A stretch of 64,000 nt of DNA, taken from the NCBI GenBank assembly GCA_016647705.1, contig CM028329.1, positions 57,491,231-57,555,230 on the forward strand, written 5' to 3'. The position numbers were made by a program, and so were the translations under genes. The stretch comes from Eucommia ulmoides (lineage: Eukaryota; Streptophyta; Magnoliopsida; Garryales; Eucommiaceae). This document shows, one piece after another, positions 41,208 through 52,708 of the stretch. Position 1 is the stretch's first letter; each line of letters opens with the position of its first letter. The notes beneath the pieces are model-generated. The model did not search any database and was not told where the DNA came from. It was given only the letters and a program-made list of their open reading frames with translations.

Positions 41208-41815
41208 AAATTTTCAAAATTTCTATTTGAGAGTAAATATGCTATAAATTGTCAAAAATTATTTCAATCTTGATTTAAAATATTTTAAATGGTTTTTTAC
41301 ACTGATATTTTTTTTTTGATGTGTTTTAAAATGATTTCAAAATCATGTTCTTCAAAGTGATCAAAAATCTAATTTTGATAGACTTGAATCCCTGAGGCAA
41401 AATCAAAATTTGGTATGAGTAATATTGATCAATTCTAAATTAATTAAGATTGATATATACTTCAAAAAATCATACAAAGGCTAAATATTGAATAAATCAA
41501 TCCAATTAAAGCATAAAACATAAACGGATCAAGCCGACTACCTGCTAAAAATGTTACAGCAGAAGTAGTCGACTACTTTCTGGATAAGTAGTCGACTACT
41601 TATCCTGACGGGTAAAAAATAGTGTGTTCGAATTTATTGCAAATCTTAAGGGTTAGGGTTTATTTCATCCGAATTCCTTGCATATATAAACAAGTATTCT
41701 CACATCACTCCATTCCTACCCTTAAAGAAGAGGCAACCTTTGATAAATCTTGAGAGTGATTGAGAAATTGTCCAAACCCTAGGTTGAATTCTTGTGTTCT
41801 TGAGAAATTTAAGCA
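41208..41815 (+). other. Copia spacer with palindromes and a TATA-like box before the env-like frame
   Basis: Two copies of the perfect palindrome AAGTAGTCGACTACTT lie at about 41564-41598. ATATATAAACAAG lies at about 41683-41695, roughly 120 bp before the ATG at 41816. The 5' LTR has a diverged inverted version of the same palindrome. The arrangement could be a separate promoter for the downstream frame, which is inference only. Confidence 0.5.
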
Positions 41816-42969
41816 ATGGCACCAAGGAGATCAAGGAGAAATCAGGAACAAGAGGCAGCCCCGGTTATTCCATTCAACAACTATCATTTCTCACGTCTCG
41901 AACATGAGGAACAATTCCGCTCCGATTTCTCTCACCATAAGGTAATCCCCGGTCGTCCTGTTGATTGTGAATCTCTTTCAAATCACAATCTTCATACTCG
42001 TACCTATTTGAATCATTCCGGTTGGGATTGTTTTGTTATTATTTCATCACCACTATATTTCGTTCTTGTCCAAATGTTCTATGCGAATCTTGTTTATGAA
42101 CGTGGTGTTTACACTTCCTATGTGAATGGTGTTGAAATCTCTTTTGGTAATAGTCTTATTGCTAATATATTTCATTTACCTAGAGGAGAGATTAAACCCA
42201 AGATCAATAACAATTAGCTGTCAATCCACTTGAATTTCAATCAATGGAATGTCTTGGCTACTCTTTGTGGATCACATTTTTGTCTCGGTAATCGTAATTT
42301 CGTAGCCGATTTATCACTTGAATTTTGTTTGATTCACTCTATAATCAACTACTCCATTGTGCCTAGAGCCGGAAGTAGATCTCATATTACTTTCTTCAAT
42401 CTTTTCCTTCTAAAGAGCTTTCTTAACAACACTAACATTGATCTTGCTTTTGTCATCGAAAAATATATGTTGGCTCAAAAGAACAAAACCAAAGGCTCTT
42501 TGCCTTATGGAATCGCTATCACCGTCATTTTCAATCATTTCCAAGTCCTGCTCCAAAATGAAAGCTTATCTTCTATCATTACTCGTCATGAAATTCTTGA
42601 CCATTCAATCGTGTTGAAAATGAGTTATCAATTTGTCAATGGTCGTTTTCGAAAAAGGAATAGATAAGTCGATCACGAAGTTGTTGGTTTTGCACTCACA
42701 AATGTTCTGGTAGAACTAAGGCATATCGATGCTTATCAAGGAGGTGCTGAAAATATGGAACAAGAAGAAAAAGAAGAAGAAGAGGGAGATGACGAAATGG
42801 AGGATGCACCACCTCAAACCAGTGGAACTTCGACTTTTGAAGTTGGAGAAAGTTCCAATGCTCCGAACTTTAACTATAATGATTTTGTTACTTGTATGGA
42901 CAACATGAGCACAAGGTTTGAAGGGAGAATGAATGATATGACTAATCGCTTTGAAGGAAGAATGGATTA
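41816..42969 (+). pseudogene. Env-like / plant transposon-protein frame of the copia element
   Basis: It starts MAPRRSRRNQEQ and keeps one reading frame to the foreign LTR at 42970, broken only by a TAG at 42215 and a TAA at 42665. The region LNHSGWDCFVIISSPLYFVLVQMFYANL with YVNGVEISFGNSLIANIFHLPRGE fits the domain often labelled putative plant transposon protein, found in extra frames of Sireviruses and some gypsy elements. The tail has an acidic EEKEEEEGDDEMED stretch and two similar RFEGRM repeats. I see no signal peptide or clear membrane span here. Its role is unknown; env-like is a positional label. Confidence 0.65.
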
Positions 42970-44511
42970 TGTCACGTTCCACCCCGGACACCCGTCACTG
43001 TGGGACCGGCGTGACATCGACACGACATCACCTGAATATCCAACTTAAGGTAGACGACAAAATAAATACGCAATCACAGAACAAATCATAAGTATAGGCA
43101 CTCTCTCATTTAGGGACACTAGTCCCTACAAAAAAAAAAAAAAACATTTAACAACACGAATATGAGACTATAAATCTCTTATTTAGGTTCCCTTCAAGTA
43201 GCACCCCCAAGATATTCCTTTTCTATTGCACCTCTGGAGTTGACCTAGTCCCAGTACGGGATCGACTCCTAGCTATTTCACCTGCGAGTGTACTGCCTTC
43301 TTAGTAAAATATTTTTAAAATATTAATACATTCTAAATAATATCACATTTAAATGGATCAAGTATAAGTAGACAAACATCACATTACTAATAAAAATCAC
43401 CATAATATAAGCAGTAAAAGTAAATCAATATATATAAGTTCCATTCAAACTCATCCAGTATAAAATAATATCAATCATTATAAAATAAATTACCAAATAT
43501 AAGTAAAACACCATATCTCAAAATACCACACTACCATACCACTCACTGGATAGCCATAATGATCGTTTTAACCTCACGATCAGGAGTTGTAAGGGTACCG
43601 TAACATCCGTAGGAATGCCTTCCTACGAAATATCCACACCCCTTTTGGGGAGAAATATAATCCACACCCCTTACGAAGAGAACTATCCACATCCCGTGGG
43701 AAGAAATCCACACCCCTTACGGGGAGAAATATAATCCATACCCCTTACGGGAAGAAAACTATGGCATCGTCCAAATCAACAATATCGTCAAAATCCACAC
43801 CCCTTATGGAGAGAATATAAACCACAGCTATTTCGAGGAGAATTTTCAAAATTACATTTATTCAAACCACACCCTTTACAGGGGAGAATTTCCAAACCAC
43901 GTTTTTCTTTCTCTTTTTAAAAGTATCACCCATTTAGTAGAAATCATTTTTTCCACCTTTGGTTTTAGAAAACTAAGCATTATTAGAAAACTAAATATTT
44001 TTCTACTTTCTTTTAAACCACTAAAGCCAACGAATCAATTATCAATTTTATTTTAAAACCAACATAATTTACAGAAAATTCATTTTTCCCAACTCACCCA
44101 AAACCTGCTTGATCCATATCATTTATAAAATCGTCATGTTTTAAGTCACATATTTCATCACATATATATGAAAATAGATTTTTGCAAGAAGATAGTACAC
44201 TCACTTAATTATCCGTTTTCGAAGACTTTGACCGCCTATTCTCTACTGGTACTCTAGTGCCTGCGAACCTAATAGTAACAAGGCCTAAATTAATATTTTA
44301 TGTAGAAATAACCTAACCACGCAATGCAGACCCAAATTTTCATAATTTTCTATTCCCCACCTTTTATTTGTAAAAATTGTTATTCAGTTAATTTCACTAC
44401 GTTACTAATTATTGTATAAATTTATTTATGTGAATGGTCCCAAATTTATTATCATGGTTACAAAATTTTGATGCTAGAATTTAATTTAATAAACTACACT
44501 AAACCTAACGA
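42970..44511 (-). repeat. Foreign gypsy-type LTR segment replacing the copia 3' end
   Basis: It begins TGTCACGTTCCACCCCGGAC; its complement ends in GGGTGGAACGTGACA, typical of many plant gypsy LTR ends. The block interrupts the env-like frame on its left and joins the copia LTR mid-sequence on its right. The env C-terminus, polypurine tract and first 1.7 kb of the copia 3' LTR are therefore missing. No target duplication was found, so insertion plus deletion or illegitimate recombination is likely. Confidence 0.65.
43625..43895. repeat. Tandem repeat of ATCCACACCCCTTACGGGG type
   Basis: About seven imperfect units of 35-45 bp, each with CCACACCCCTT followed by a GGGGAGAA-like segment. Most units form a small CCCCTTACGGGG hairpin. 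The array lies inside the foreign LTR segment. Confidence 0.8.
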
Positions 44512-45027
44512 TTCTTGATTCATATTTCTTGAGTATTTATTGTATTTTCTTTACACATATAGATTCTTGAGTTCTATATCTTGTGAGTGTTAAAACTCCA
44601 TTTTGTGAGACAGTGAGATTTTCATTGTAAATCTTAAGTAAGAGTTTTACTCAAGATGAGAGATTTGTGAGTGAAATATATTCACTCTATATTGTAAATA
44701 CTTGAGATACGTACTTCTCAAGCGGTGACTTAAACGGTTTGTTCTTTACCCATAAGAAGATCAAAGACAGTGAAATCCTCGAAGGAGCTCGGGAGAGTGG
44801 ACTAGGCAAAGAGTGTTTGCCGAACCACTATAAAATACCAATGTCAATCTCTTAACTCTACTCTTTACATTTTTGCATATATTTGTGGTTGTGATTATTA
44901 CTCTTATTTGAATATCCGTTGTGCACTTAATCACATTAACATTTAGTTTATATTGAGTAGATTTTAAATAACGAATTATTTGTCAAAACCCAATTCACCC
45001 CCCTCTTGAGTAATTCTTGGGGCATCA
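44512..45027 (+). repeat. 3' LTR remnant of the copia element
   Basis: It matches 30601-31117 of the 5' LTR across its whole length, ends GGGGCATCA and is followed by the ACATA target-site copy. In about 250 bp compared by eye I count about 19 differences. Confidence 0.9.
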
Positions 45028-45952
45028 ACATATAATCTCAAAAGGGTGAGAGTAATCCGGAAGTTGAATTATAGGGGTAGAGATCAATTTTTTCTTGAGT
45101 GTCTCAAAAGCCTCTCGGCATGATTCATTGAAAACGAAAGGCACATCCAAGGCAAGTAGATTGCAGAGGGGTCATGCAATTTTGCTAAACTCCTTGATAA
45201 AACGTCGGTAGAATCCTGCATGACCCAAGAAGGATCGAATTTGCTTAACCGTTGTAGGCGGTGGCATATTTGCAAAAATATCAACCTTTGCTTGGTCCAC
45301 CTCGATCCCTTTCTTGGAGACAACATGTCCCAATACAATGCCTTGTTGTACCATGAAATGGCTTTTCTCCCAGCTCAGCACCAAATTTGTTTCCTCATAC
45401 CTTGATAGAACCTTCTCAAGGTTGTCAAGACATCCTTCAAATGATGTCCCAAAAATCGAGAAGTCATCCATAAAGACTTCAAGGAAGTTATCAATCATGT
45501 TTGAGAAAATTGCAATCATGCACTTTTGAAAAGTTGTTAGTGCATTGCACAACCCGAATGGCATCCTTCTGTATGCAAAGGTGCCGAACGGGCAATGTAA
45601 ATATCGTTTTCTCTTGGTCTTCTAGAAATACTAGAATTTGGTTATATCCAGAGTATCCGTCAAGGAAACAATAGTAAAGAAAACCCGCCAATTTTTCAAT
45701 AATCTAATCAATGTATGGTGGCGGGAAGTGATCCTTCCTTGTCATGGTGTTGAGCTTTCGATAATCAATACAAACTCGCCACCCGGTGGTCTCTCTAGTG
45801 GGAACTAATTTTTCCCCGGAATCTTTTACTACTGTGATCCCTGATTGCTTTGGGACCACTTGAATTGGGCTTACAAATTTGCTATCAGAGATGGGGTAAA
45901 TAATCCACGCGTCTAATAACTTTACGACCTCATTTTTTACCACATCTCTCAT
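45028..45952 (-). pseudogene. Gypsy reverse transcriptase remnant, left side of the copia insertion
   Basis: On the minus strand: WRVCIDYRKLNTMTRKDHFP, then FLDGYSGYNQI in a shifted frame, MPFGLCNALTTFQKCM and the active site FMDDFSIFG (near 45465; YVDD or FMDD is usual). QIRSFLGHAGFYRRFIKEFSKIA follows, then the start of RNase H up to SHPFEIIC at 45028. At least two stops or frame changes are present. The protein resumes at 28869 across the copia element. Confidence 0.92.
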
Positions 45953-47114
45953 ATTAGGATTAAGCTTTCTCTGAAACTCCTTGTTGGCTTTGCATTATCC
46001 TCGAGGTGGATTTTATGCATACACACCGAAGGGTCAATTCCCTTCAAGTCTGCCACATTCCATCCTATGGCCTTTTTAAAACGTTGAAGAACATTCATCA
46101 ATTTCTCTTCTTGCTCTCCAGTGAGGTCGACCAAGATAATCATAGGTAGGGTATCATTGTAGCCAAGGAATGCATACTTGAGTGAATCCGGGAGTGGTTT
46201 CGACTCTAGTGATGGTGGTGATTCGAGGGATGACTTTAAAGGGGCATTTGCCAATGGTGGTAAAGGTTCAATGTTTTTAAACCATGGGATATCAGTGTTA
46301 GATATTGCTAGTAATTCTTGGATTTCGTCTCTCAGTTCATTGGATTCCCTTCCTTCATCTTTACTAAGATTTTCTCGGGATAACATTGAAGGTAGAGACT
46401 CTTCTACTAACTCATCGATTTGATCGGTCCAAAAATAGTCAAAGGTATTTTTATCAGGGGGTTGATCAATCGCTTTGAAAATATTGAGTTGTACCTTCAT
46501 ATTTTCAAAAGAAACAGCCATTACACTTGATCGACAGTCAATGCAAGCATTGGTGGTGGCGAGGAAATGTCGTCCTAAAATAATGGGAATTTGACAATTT
46601 GAGTTGGGGATTGGTTCCATGTCCAGAACTATGAAATCCACGGGATAGAAAAAAATTTCTACCCTTACTAGCACATCTTCAATAATCCCTTTTGGTCTCC
46701 GAATTGATCTATTGGCTAACTGAAGTGTCACCGAAGTAGGTTTTAAATCCCCAAACCTAGACGCTCGTAAACAGAAAACGGCAACAAATTTACACTTGCG
46801 CCTAAGTCTAGAAGAGCATTTACAATAGGTTGGGCTCCTATTATGCATACAATGGTCGGGATGCCCGGGTCTTTATATTTTGGTGGAGTTTCACATCCTA
46901 AGATGGAACTCACTTGCTGTGTTAACAAGACCTTTTTCGACACATGGGTTCTAGACTTTCTCTTCCATGTACAAAGGTCTTTCAAAAACTTTGCATACAT
47001 GGGGATTTGTTGGAGAGCATCCAAGAACGAAAGATTAATTTTGACATGTTCAAAGGTCTCAAGGATATCTTCCATTCTAGCGCTATTTCGATTAAACGGT
47101 GAAGGTTGGTTCAA
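45949..47114 (-). pseudogene. Gypsy protease and pol N-terminal remnant
   Basis: The aspartic protease motif ALLDLGASVNLLPFSVYERLGLG lies at about 46750-46815, with D-L-G for the usual D-x-G. The frame then shifts, and QIPIILGRHFLATTNACID continues the protease end. The linker to RT contains WNVADLKGIDPSVCMHKIHLED, a phrase conserved at the start of RT in Athila-type elements. Confidence 0.88.
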
Positions 47115-47533
47115 GCATTGAGGAAACGATGCCTAAGATGCTAAATGTATTTTTTTAGAAGCATCTAGCTCAGGATTCAACCGTTTGGGTTCCTCAACTT
47201 TCTTGCTTGGGGGTGACCCTTCATCCGCTTCTTCACTTTCATTCTCATTTTTCGGACTTATCTCCTCAATTACCACCCGATTATCAACTGTTCGCCTACT
47301 CCTAAGGGTTGTAATGGATTAAACGTGCTTGTGAGGCTCACTCATCTCTCCAATGAAGTGTTGACCCCTAGGATTATTCAGTGGTTGGCTAGGAAGTTTT
47401 CCCTCATCTTTTTTTTTTTGTATAGTGTCGGCGAGCTATCCGATTTGGCTTTCTAGTCGAGTTATGGATTGAGAATTTGAGTTTACCCTTTGGTCTTTCC
47501 GTTCTAAGATTTGGCTTTGTCTGTCTAAGATTT

Positions 47534-48776
47534 TTAGGATTTGGTGTATCTAAGAGGGTTGATCATTTCGGGTTGGTTGGGAGGATGTCCCTTGACCTTG
47601 GGATTGGTTAAATCCCGGGGGTTGATTTTGATATTAAGGCTTACAGGATGAGGTGAGAGGTTGTCCTTGATTTGAAGTTTTCCATGAGAAATTGGGGTGA
47701 TTTCGCCACCCCGGATTGTAAGTATTGGAGTATGGATTATTGTCCTGCTTGGGAAACGTCTAAGTAGCATTGGCATACTCTTGAACATATTCAGGGAATT
47801 GTGTTCCCACAGGACATTCAAGGACAGTATGGGATGGGTTCAGGCAAATCGAACAAGCAATAGTGGGGGAAGATGTGATTGATTGATTTTGTAACTGCAA
47901 TTGTCCCATTATTTGTTTCATCATATCAATGTACTGTGTATTGGGGTCCGATTGCTTGACCTCGTACACTCCTCCTTACGCTTGTCTGATATTGTCTCGC
48001 CTAACAGTGGATGCATGTTGCAAAGAATTTTCACTTAGGATTTCAAACATACTCCATGCCTTATCCTTGCTTTTTACAAGGAAAGTTCCTCCACATGACA
48101 CATCCACCATAAGGCGATTGCGTTCGATTAACCCCTCATAGAAGCTTTATACTATTTGCCATTTGGGTACTCCGTGGTGTGGACATTCTCTCAAAAGGTC
48201 TTTCATTCGATCCCAACTTTCATGGAACTCTTCAGAGGATTTTTGGGCCAATGAAGTTATAGATTTCCTAAGTTGATTGGTTTTGTCAATTGGGAAATAT
48301 TTTTGCAGGAAAGCCCTTTGAAGCCCTTCCTATGTAGTGATTGATCCCGGGGGCAGAGAATGGAGCCACTCTTTAGCCCGATCTTTTAAAAAGAATGGGA
48401 AAAGTTTGAGGAAAACCGCATCCTCAGATAAGTGGGGCAGTTTAAAAGTGGTGCAAACCTCTAGGAAATTGTTAAGGTGCTGATAGGGGTGTTCGCTATT
48501 AAACCCATGGTAAGATGGAAGCATTTGAATAATAGTTGGCTTAATTTCGAATGAAGTTGTACCCCCTAGTTCGGGTAACTTTATACATGAGGGTGAGGTG
48601 TGGACTGAGGGAATGTAATATTCCCAGAGTGGTCTAAGTGGTTCGGCTATTTCGTTAAGTTCAGGTTTTATGTTTTTTTTTCCAGTTCTAGGTGTCCTAG
48701 GCACACTTTCAAAAAATTTCTCAAGGTTGTCGTGAAAGTCAAAATTTTCCCCAAGCATATAACGAGCATACCCCAC
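47534..48776 (-). pseudogene. Gypsy gag remnant
   Basis: The first 148 residues (48776-48330) are open and include TSFEIKPTIIQMLPSYHGFNSEHPYQHLNNFLEVC and FFLKDRAKEWLHSLPPGSITT, a retrotransposon gag core. After a stop, other frames continue with HESWDRMKDLLRECPHHG and ERNRLMVDVSCGGTF. A zinc knuckle CSICLNPSHTVLEC lies at about 47813-47855. Multiple stops make it non-functional. Confidence 0.88.
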
Positions 48777-48829
48777 AACCTTTTTGCATAGATTTATATG
48801 TTTTTTTTTTAAATAATAATTAATTATAT

Positions 48830-48986
48830 CAACAATGAGTGTGGTGGTCTTAGCCAGCCGACCTTTACAATAATAATAAGCAAGAAAGAAAAATGAGTGT
48901 GGTGGTCTTAGCTAGCCGACCTCTACAATAATAATAAGTAGAAAAGAAAAATAAGTGTGGTGGTCTTAGCTAGCTGTCCTCTACAT
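48830..48986 (-). repeat. Gypsy leader minisatellite, left part
   Basis: About 2.5 units of a roughly 63-bp repeat containing GAGTGTGGTGGTCTTAGC, GCCGACCTCTACAATAATAA and AAGAAAGAAAAAT. The array continues at 52709-52845 on the other side of the hAT element. Confidence 0.85.
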
Positions 48987-49387
48987 TAGGGATGGTCATG
49001 GGCTTGGGGGCCCGCCCGGCCCGCCAAGCCTGCCCACTATTTTTTAGGGTTTAGGTATGTGTTTTGAGCCCGTGGGCCGGGCTTGGACTAAAAAAATTGG
49101 GCCCGAGTAAAATTAGGGCCGGGCTTGGGCAATGCCAATTTTTATAGGGTCGGCTCGCCCGGCCCGAGGATTTAATTTTTTTTATATATATATATATATA
49201 TATAAAATTAAATATAGGCAAATAGTCAAATACCCTAAGTCTCTAATGAACACTGATTCACTGAACAAGTGAGAACCCGCCGCTCCTCTGTCACTGACGC
49301 CTGAACCCTAAATAGCCTCCTGTTCCGCTGCTCGCAACCTCCCTCTCTCCCTCCCGTTTCATCCGCAACCTCCATCTCTCCCTCTCT

Positions 49388-49640
49388 GCTTGTGAATCGC
49401 TTCCGTTCGCGTTGAATCGCTTCAGTTCGCGTTGAATCGCTTCTGTTCGCCGTGAATCGCTTCCGTTCGCGTTAAATCTGTTCCGTTCGCCGTTCGCCGT
49501 CGATTTCGAGTCTCTGCTGTGTGCTGTCGTCGCTGTCGAGTGCGTGAATCGCTTCCGTTCGCATTGAATCTGTTCCGTTCGCCGTTCGCCGTCGATTTCA
49601 AGTCTCTGCTGTGTGCTGTCGTCGCTGTCGAGTGTCGATC
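49388..49640 (+). repeat. GAATCGCTTCCGTTCGC repeats in the hAT leader
   Basis: Variants of TGAATCGCTTCCGTTCGCGT occur about six times. A longer unit, with CCGTTCGCCGTCGATTTC and AGTCTCTGCTGTGTGCTGTC, is duplicated at about 49484-49545 and 49570-49635. The block lies between the left terminus and the first intron, where hAT elements often hold transposase-binding repeats. It may be promoter or leader. Confidence 0.8.
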
Positions 49641-50068
49641 GATCTTTGTTCTTCCTGTGACTGATTTCGGCCATTTCAGGTATGTTGTTTCACTTGTTTG
49701 CATATATTGTTTACAAATATTGTTTAGGAATATACTGTTGGTCGTCGAACTCTGCTGTTGCCTGTTGGTCGTCGAACTCTGCTGTTGGTTGGTTTACGAA
49801 TATATGTTTGCATATATTGTTTGTAATTGCGTTCATTCAATGTTGATTCTTAGCATTTGTAATTACTGTTTCTGTTTTTTTGAAGTGATTTGTTTACCTT
49901 TTGTTGCAGTGATTTCTGTTTAGTGTTTACCCTTTTTTTTTAGTGATTTGTTTACCGTTTTTTTGCAGTGATTTGTTTTCCTTTTTTTGCAGTGATTTCT
50001 GTTTCGTTAGCACATATGGTATTTTGTCTAACCATATTATTGTTTCTGTTATTTACAGTAATTTGTCA

Positions 50069-52143
50069 ATGGCTAGTGCTTCTTCTACAATCAATTTGGA
50101 TGGTGACGACGATCAAACACCGGTGAACAAAAAAAGTAGAACAACATCTAAAGTTTGGGATTGGTTTACAAAGTTACCATCGGATTCGAATGATCAGTTG
50201 AAAGCCAAATGCGAACATTGCTTTAAGGTACTTTCTACTAAAAGTAGTAGTGGTACTTCACATTTGAGACGTCACATGAATGAGTGCTGTGTTAAAAGAT
50301 CGAATCATGATATTACGAATTTTACAATTCAATGTGAATCAAAATCTGATGGAACTAAGACTTTAAGAAATTATAAATATGATCCTGTTGAACTTCGTAG
50401 AGAGATTGCAAAGATGATTGTGGTGGATGAGCGTCCGTTTAGAGCAGTTGAAGCTGTAAGTTTTAGAAGTGTAATGTCTAAAGCCCGTCCTGAATTTAGG
50501 ATGATGAGTAGATCTACAATTAAGAGAGATATTATGGCCATGTACACTATAGAAAGAGAAAAGGTGCTTCTAGAGTTAAGTGCATGTCCGGGTAGCATTT
50601 GTTTGACGTCTGATACATGGTCATCTCTTACTGATGATCATTATATTTGTGTGACTGCTTATTTTATTGATAATCAATGGAAATTGCATAAAAGGATCAT
50701 ATGTTTTAAGCTTATACCGCCTCCATATGATACATTGTCAATTGAGGATGAGTTGACCTCGTGTTTGTCCCGATGGAATATTGAGAATAAGGTTTTTAGC
50801 ATTACTTTGGATAACTTGTCTACAAATGATCGTGTGGCGAGTAGAATTCAAGCACGACTTTCCTCTAAAAAGATTCTTCCTTGTAATGGTGCATTTTTCC
50901 ATGTACGTTGTTGTGCACACATTCTTAATTTGATAGTACAAGCTGGTTTTAATGCAATAAGTGATATTATTGGAAAACTTAGACTTGGAGTCAAATATGT
51001 GAAACTTTCACCTATTAGGAGAAAGAAGCTTTTTGCTCTTGCTACAAGTTTAAACATGGATACTAGGAAGAAATTGTGTCTTGATTGTCCGACAAGGTGG
51101 AATGCTATTTATCACATGTTTGAAGTTGCTCTTTACTATAAAGATGCATTTTTATATTTGGGTGACTGTGATAGAAATTTCAAGTATAATTTGTTGGAGG
51201 ATGAATGGGAGCGAGTAAGTGTTTTGTGCAACTTCTTGAAGGTGTTTTATGAAGTAACATGTACTTTTTCTGGAATGAAATATCCAACTTCAAATTTGTA
51301 CTTTAAAGGTGTGTGGAGAGTTCACATGAAATTGTTGGATGTTTTGAAAGGGCCGCCTAATTTTTTGTCCGACATGGTGCATGAAATGCATTTGAAGTTC
51401 AACAAATATTGGTCGGATTATAGTTTAATCTTGTCTTGCGGTGCAATTTTAGATCCAAGGTATAAGCTTAAATTTGTTGAATATTGTTATACCAAAATAT
51501 ATGGTGAAGACGCAGATCAGTACATAAACACCACTATTGCCACTCTTTATTCGTTGTTTGGCGAGTACATGAAAAAATCGAGCTCTTCTACTAGTTGTGG
51601 GTCTTCTGGCATGTCAATGGGCGAGTCTAATCTTGTGGAAAGAACGGGCGACGAATTTGAAGATTACGCAAGATTTGAAGGTAATAGGTCTCGCCAACAA
51701 GTTGAAAAATCTCAATTAGACTTGTACTTAGAAGAACCTAATCTTGATGTGAATAGCGAGATTGAAATCTTGGAGTATTGGTGTTCTTCTTCATTGAGGT
51801 ATCCCGATTTGGCAAAAATGGCTCGGGATGTTTTGACTATTCCTATATCTTCTGTTGCTTCTGAAAGAGCTTTCAGTACAGGCCGTCGAGTCATTAGTCC
51901 TTATCGATGCTTGTTGAAGTCCAAAACCATACAAGCCTTAATTTGTTTGCAAGATTGGTTTCTTACTTATGATTCAACAGGTAAACGTTACAATTATTAT
52001 CGACATTTGTGAATTTTATTTACGCATGATTCTTTATTAAAGTATGATATTTTTAATTCTCAAATACAGGTAAATCAGGTGTTTTAGGACAACAACTAGA
52101 TGATGTTTTAAGCTCTAGCGAAGATGACGACGATGATTATTAA
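50069..52143 (+). CDS. hAT (Ac-family) transposase, apparently intact, two coding exons
   Basis: This enzyme would excise and reinsert the element and act in the nucleus. Coding exon 1 is 50069-51980; an 89-bp GT-AG intron (51981-52069) joins it to 52070-52143, giving 661 residues. Without splicing, the frame ends at 52012 (647 residues). A BED zinc finger lies at about 28-75, with CEHC at 48-51 and HLRRH after it. The RNase H-like core has Asp in LTSDTWSS at about 182 and Asp in ITLDNLSTND at about 247. CCAHILNLIVQ and CPTRWNAIYHM are typical hAT blocks. The hATC dimerisation domain is near 560-645, with the last catalytic Glu in VASERAFSTG at about 598. Spliced exon 2 adds an acidic tail (SSSEDDDDDY). 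An upstream leader intron probably runs 49681-50058. No stop or frameshift is visible. Confidence 0.92.
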
Positions 52144-52708
52144 TATTTTAGGTTTATATATGATGTTTCCTTGTTTGTTTACCCTTGCAATTTTTTTTTT
52201 TTTTGATGTTACTGCTGCAGTTTTTTTTGATGTTCACCCCCTGTAGTTTTTTTTTTTTTTTGGATGTTTACACTTGTAGTTTTTTTTTTTTTTTTTGATG
52301 TTTAGACTTGCAGTTCTTTTTTTTTTTTTTTTTGATGTTTACACTTGCAGTTTTTTTTTTTTTTTTTGTTTAGACTTGCTGTTTTTTTTTGTTTGTTTGT
52401 GATTGTGTTTGATTTTGTTTGAATGCTGTATTTGTAGATGAATCTTGTAGCAAATGTATCAATTGCAGTTTTTTTTTTTTGGTTTGAATGTGATTGTGTT
52501 TGATTTGGGTTGATTTGGTTTGAAAAAAAAAAAAAATTATAGGGCCGGCCCAGCCCGAGGGTTGGGCTAGGGCCCTAATTATTTTGATAGGGCCGGGCTT
52601 GGGAATAAAAACAAGGCCCGAACTTAGGGCCGGGCCGGGCTAGGGCAGGGCACTTTTTTGTAATATCCTACCTAAAGCCCGGCCCGGCCCGGCCCATGAC
52701 CGACCCTA

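Larger units (their letters stand above)
28870..45027 (+). mobile_element. Sirevirus-like Ty1/copia retrotransposon inserted in gypsy RNase H
   Basis: The element has a 2248-bp 5' LTR, a primer site of tRNA-iMet type, gag, protease-integrase, RT, RNase H, an env-like frame and a truncated 3' LTR. It splits the gypsy polymerase between EIIC and DASNYAIG. The flanking pentamers are ATACA (28865-28869) and ACATA (45028-45032), a target duplication with two substitutions. Long LTRs, a gag with a long coiled-coil tail and the extra downstream frame all point to the Sirevirus lineage. It is broken by a LARD at 33785-39067 and a foreign LTR segment at 42970-44511. Confidence 0.9.
48987..52708 (+). 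mobile_element. Autonomous-looking Ac-like hAT transposon
   Basis: The ends are TAGGGATGGTCATGGGC and the complement of GCCCATGACCGACCCTA, short inverted repeats of the Ac (C/TAGGGATG) type. Subterminal regions are rich in GGCCCGGCCC at both ends. Flanking octamers TCTACATT and TCTACAAT agree at 7 of 8 positions if the ends are shifted by one base. The element carries one complete transposase gene in the plus direction and long T runs in its 3' region (52190-52400). It sits inside the gypsy leader minisatellite. Confidence 0.9.

Noticed and set aside
49291..49703. Minus-strand frames rich in Arg/Asn/Glu repeats
   Set aside because: Artefact of the GAATCGCTTCCGTTCGC repeats in the hAT leader.
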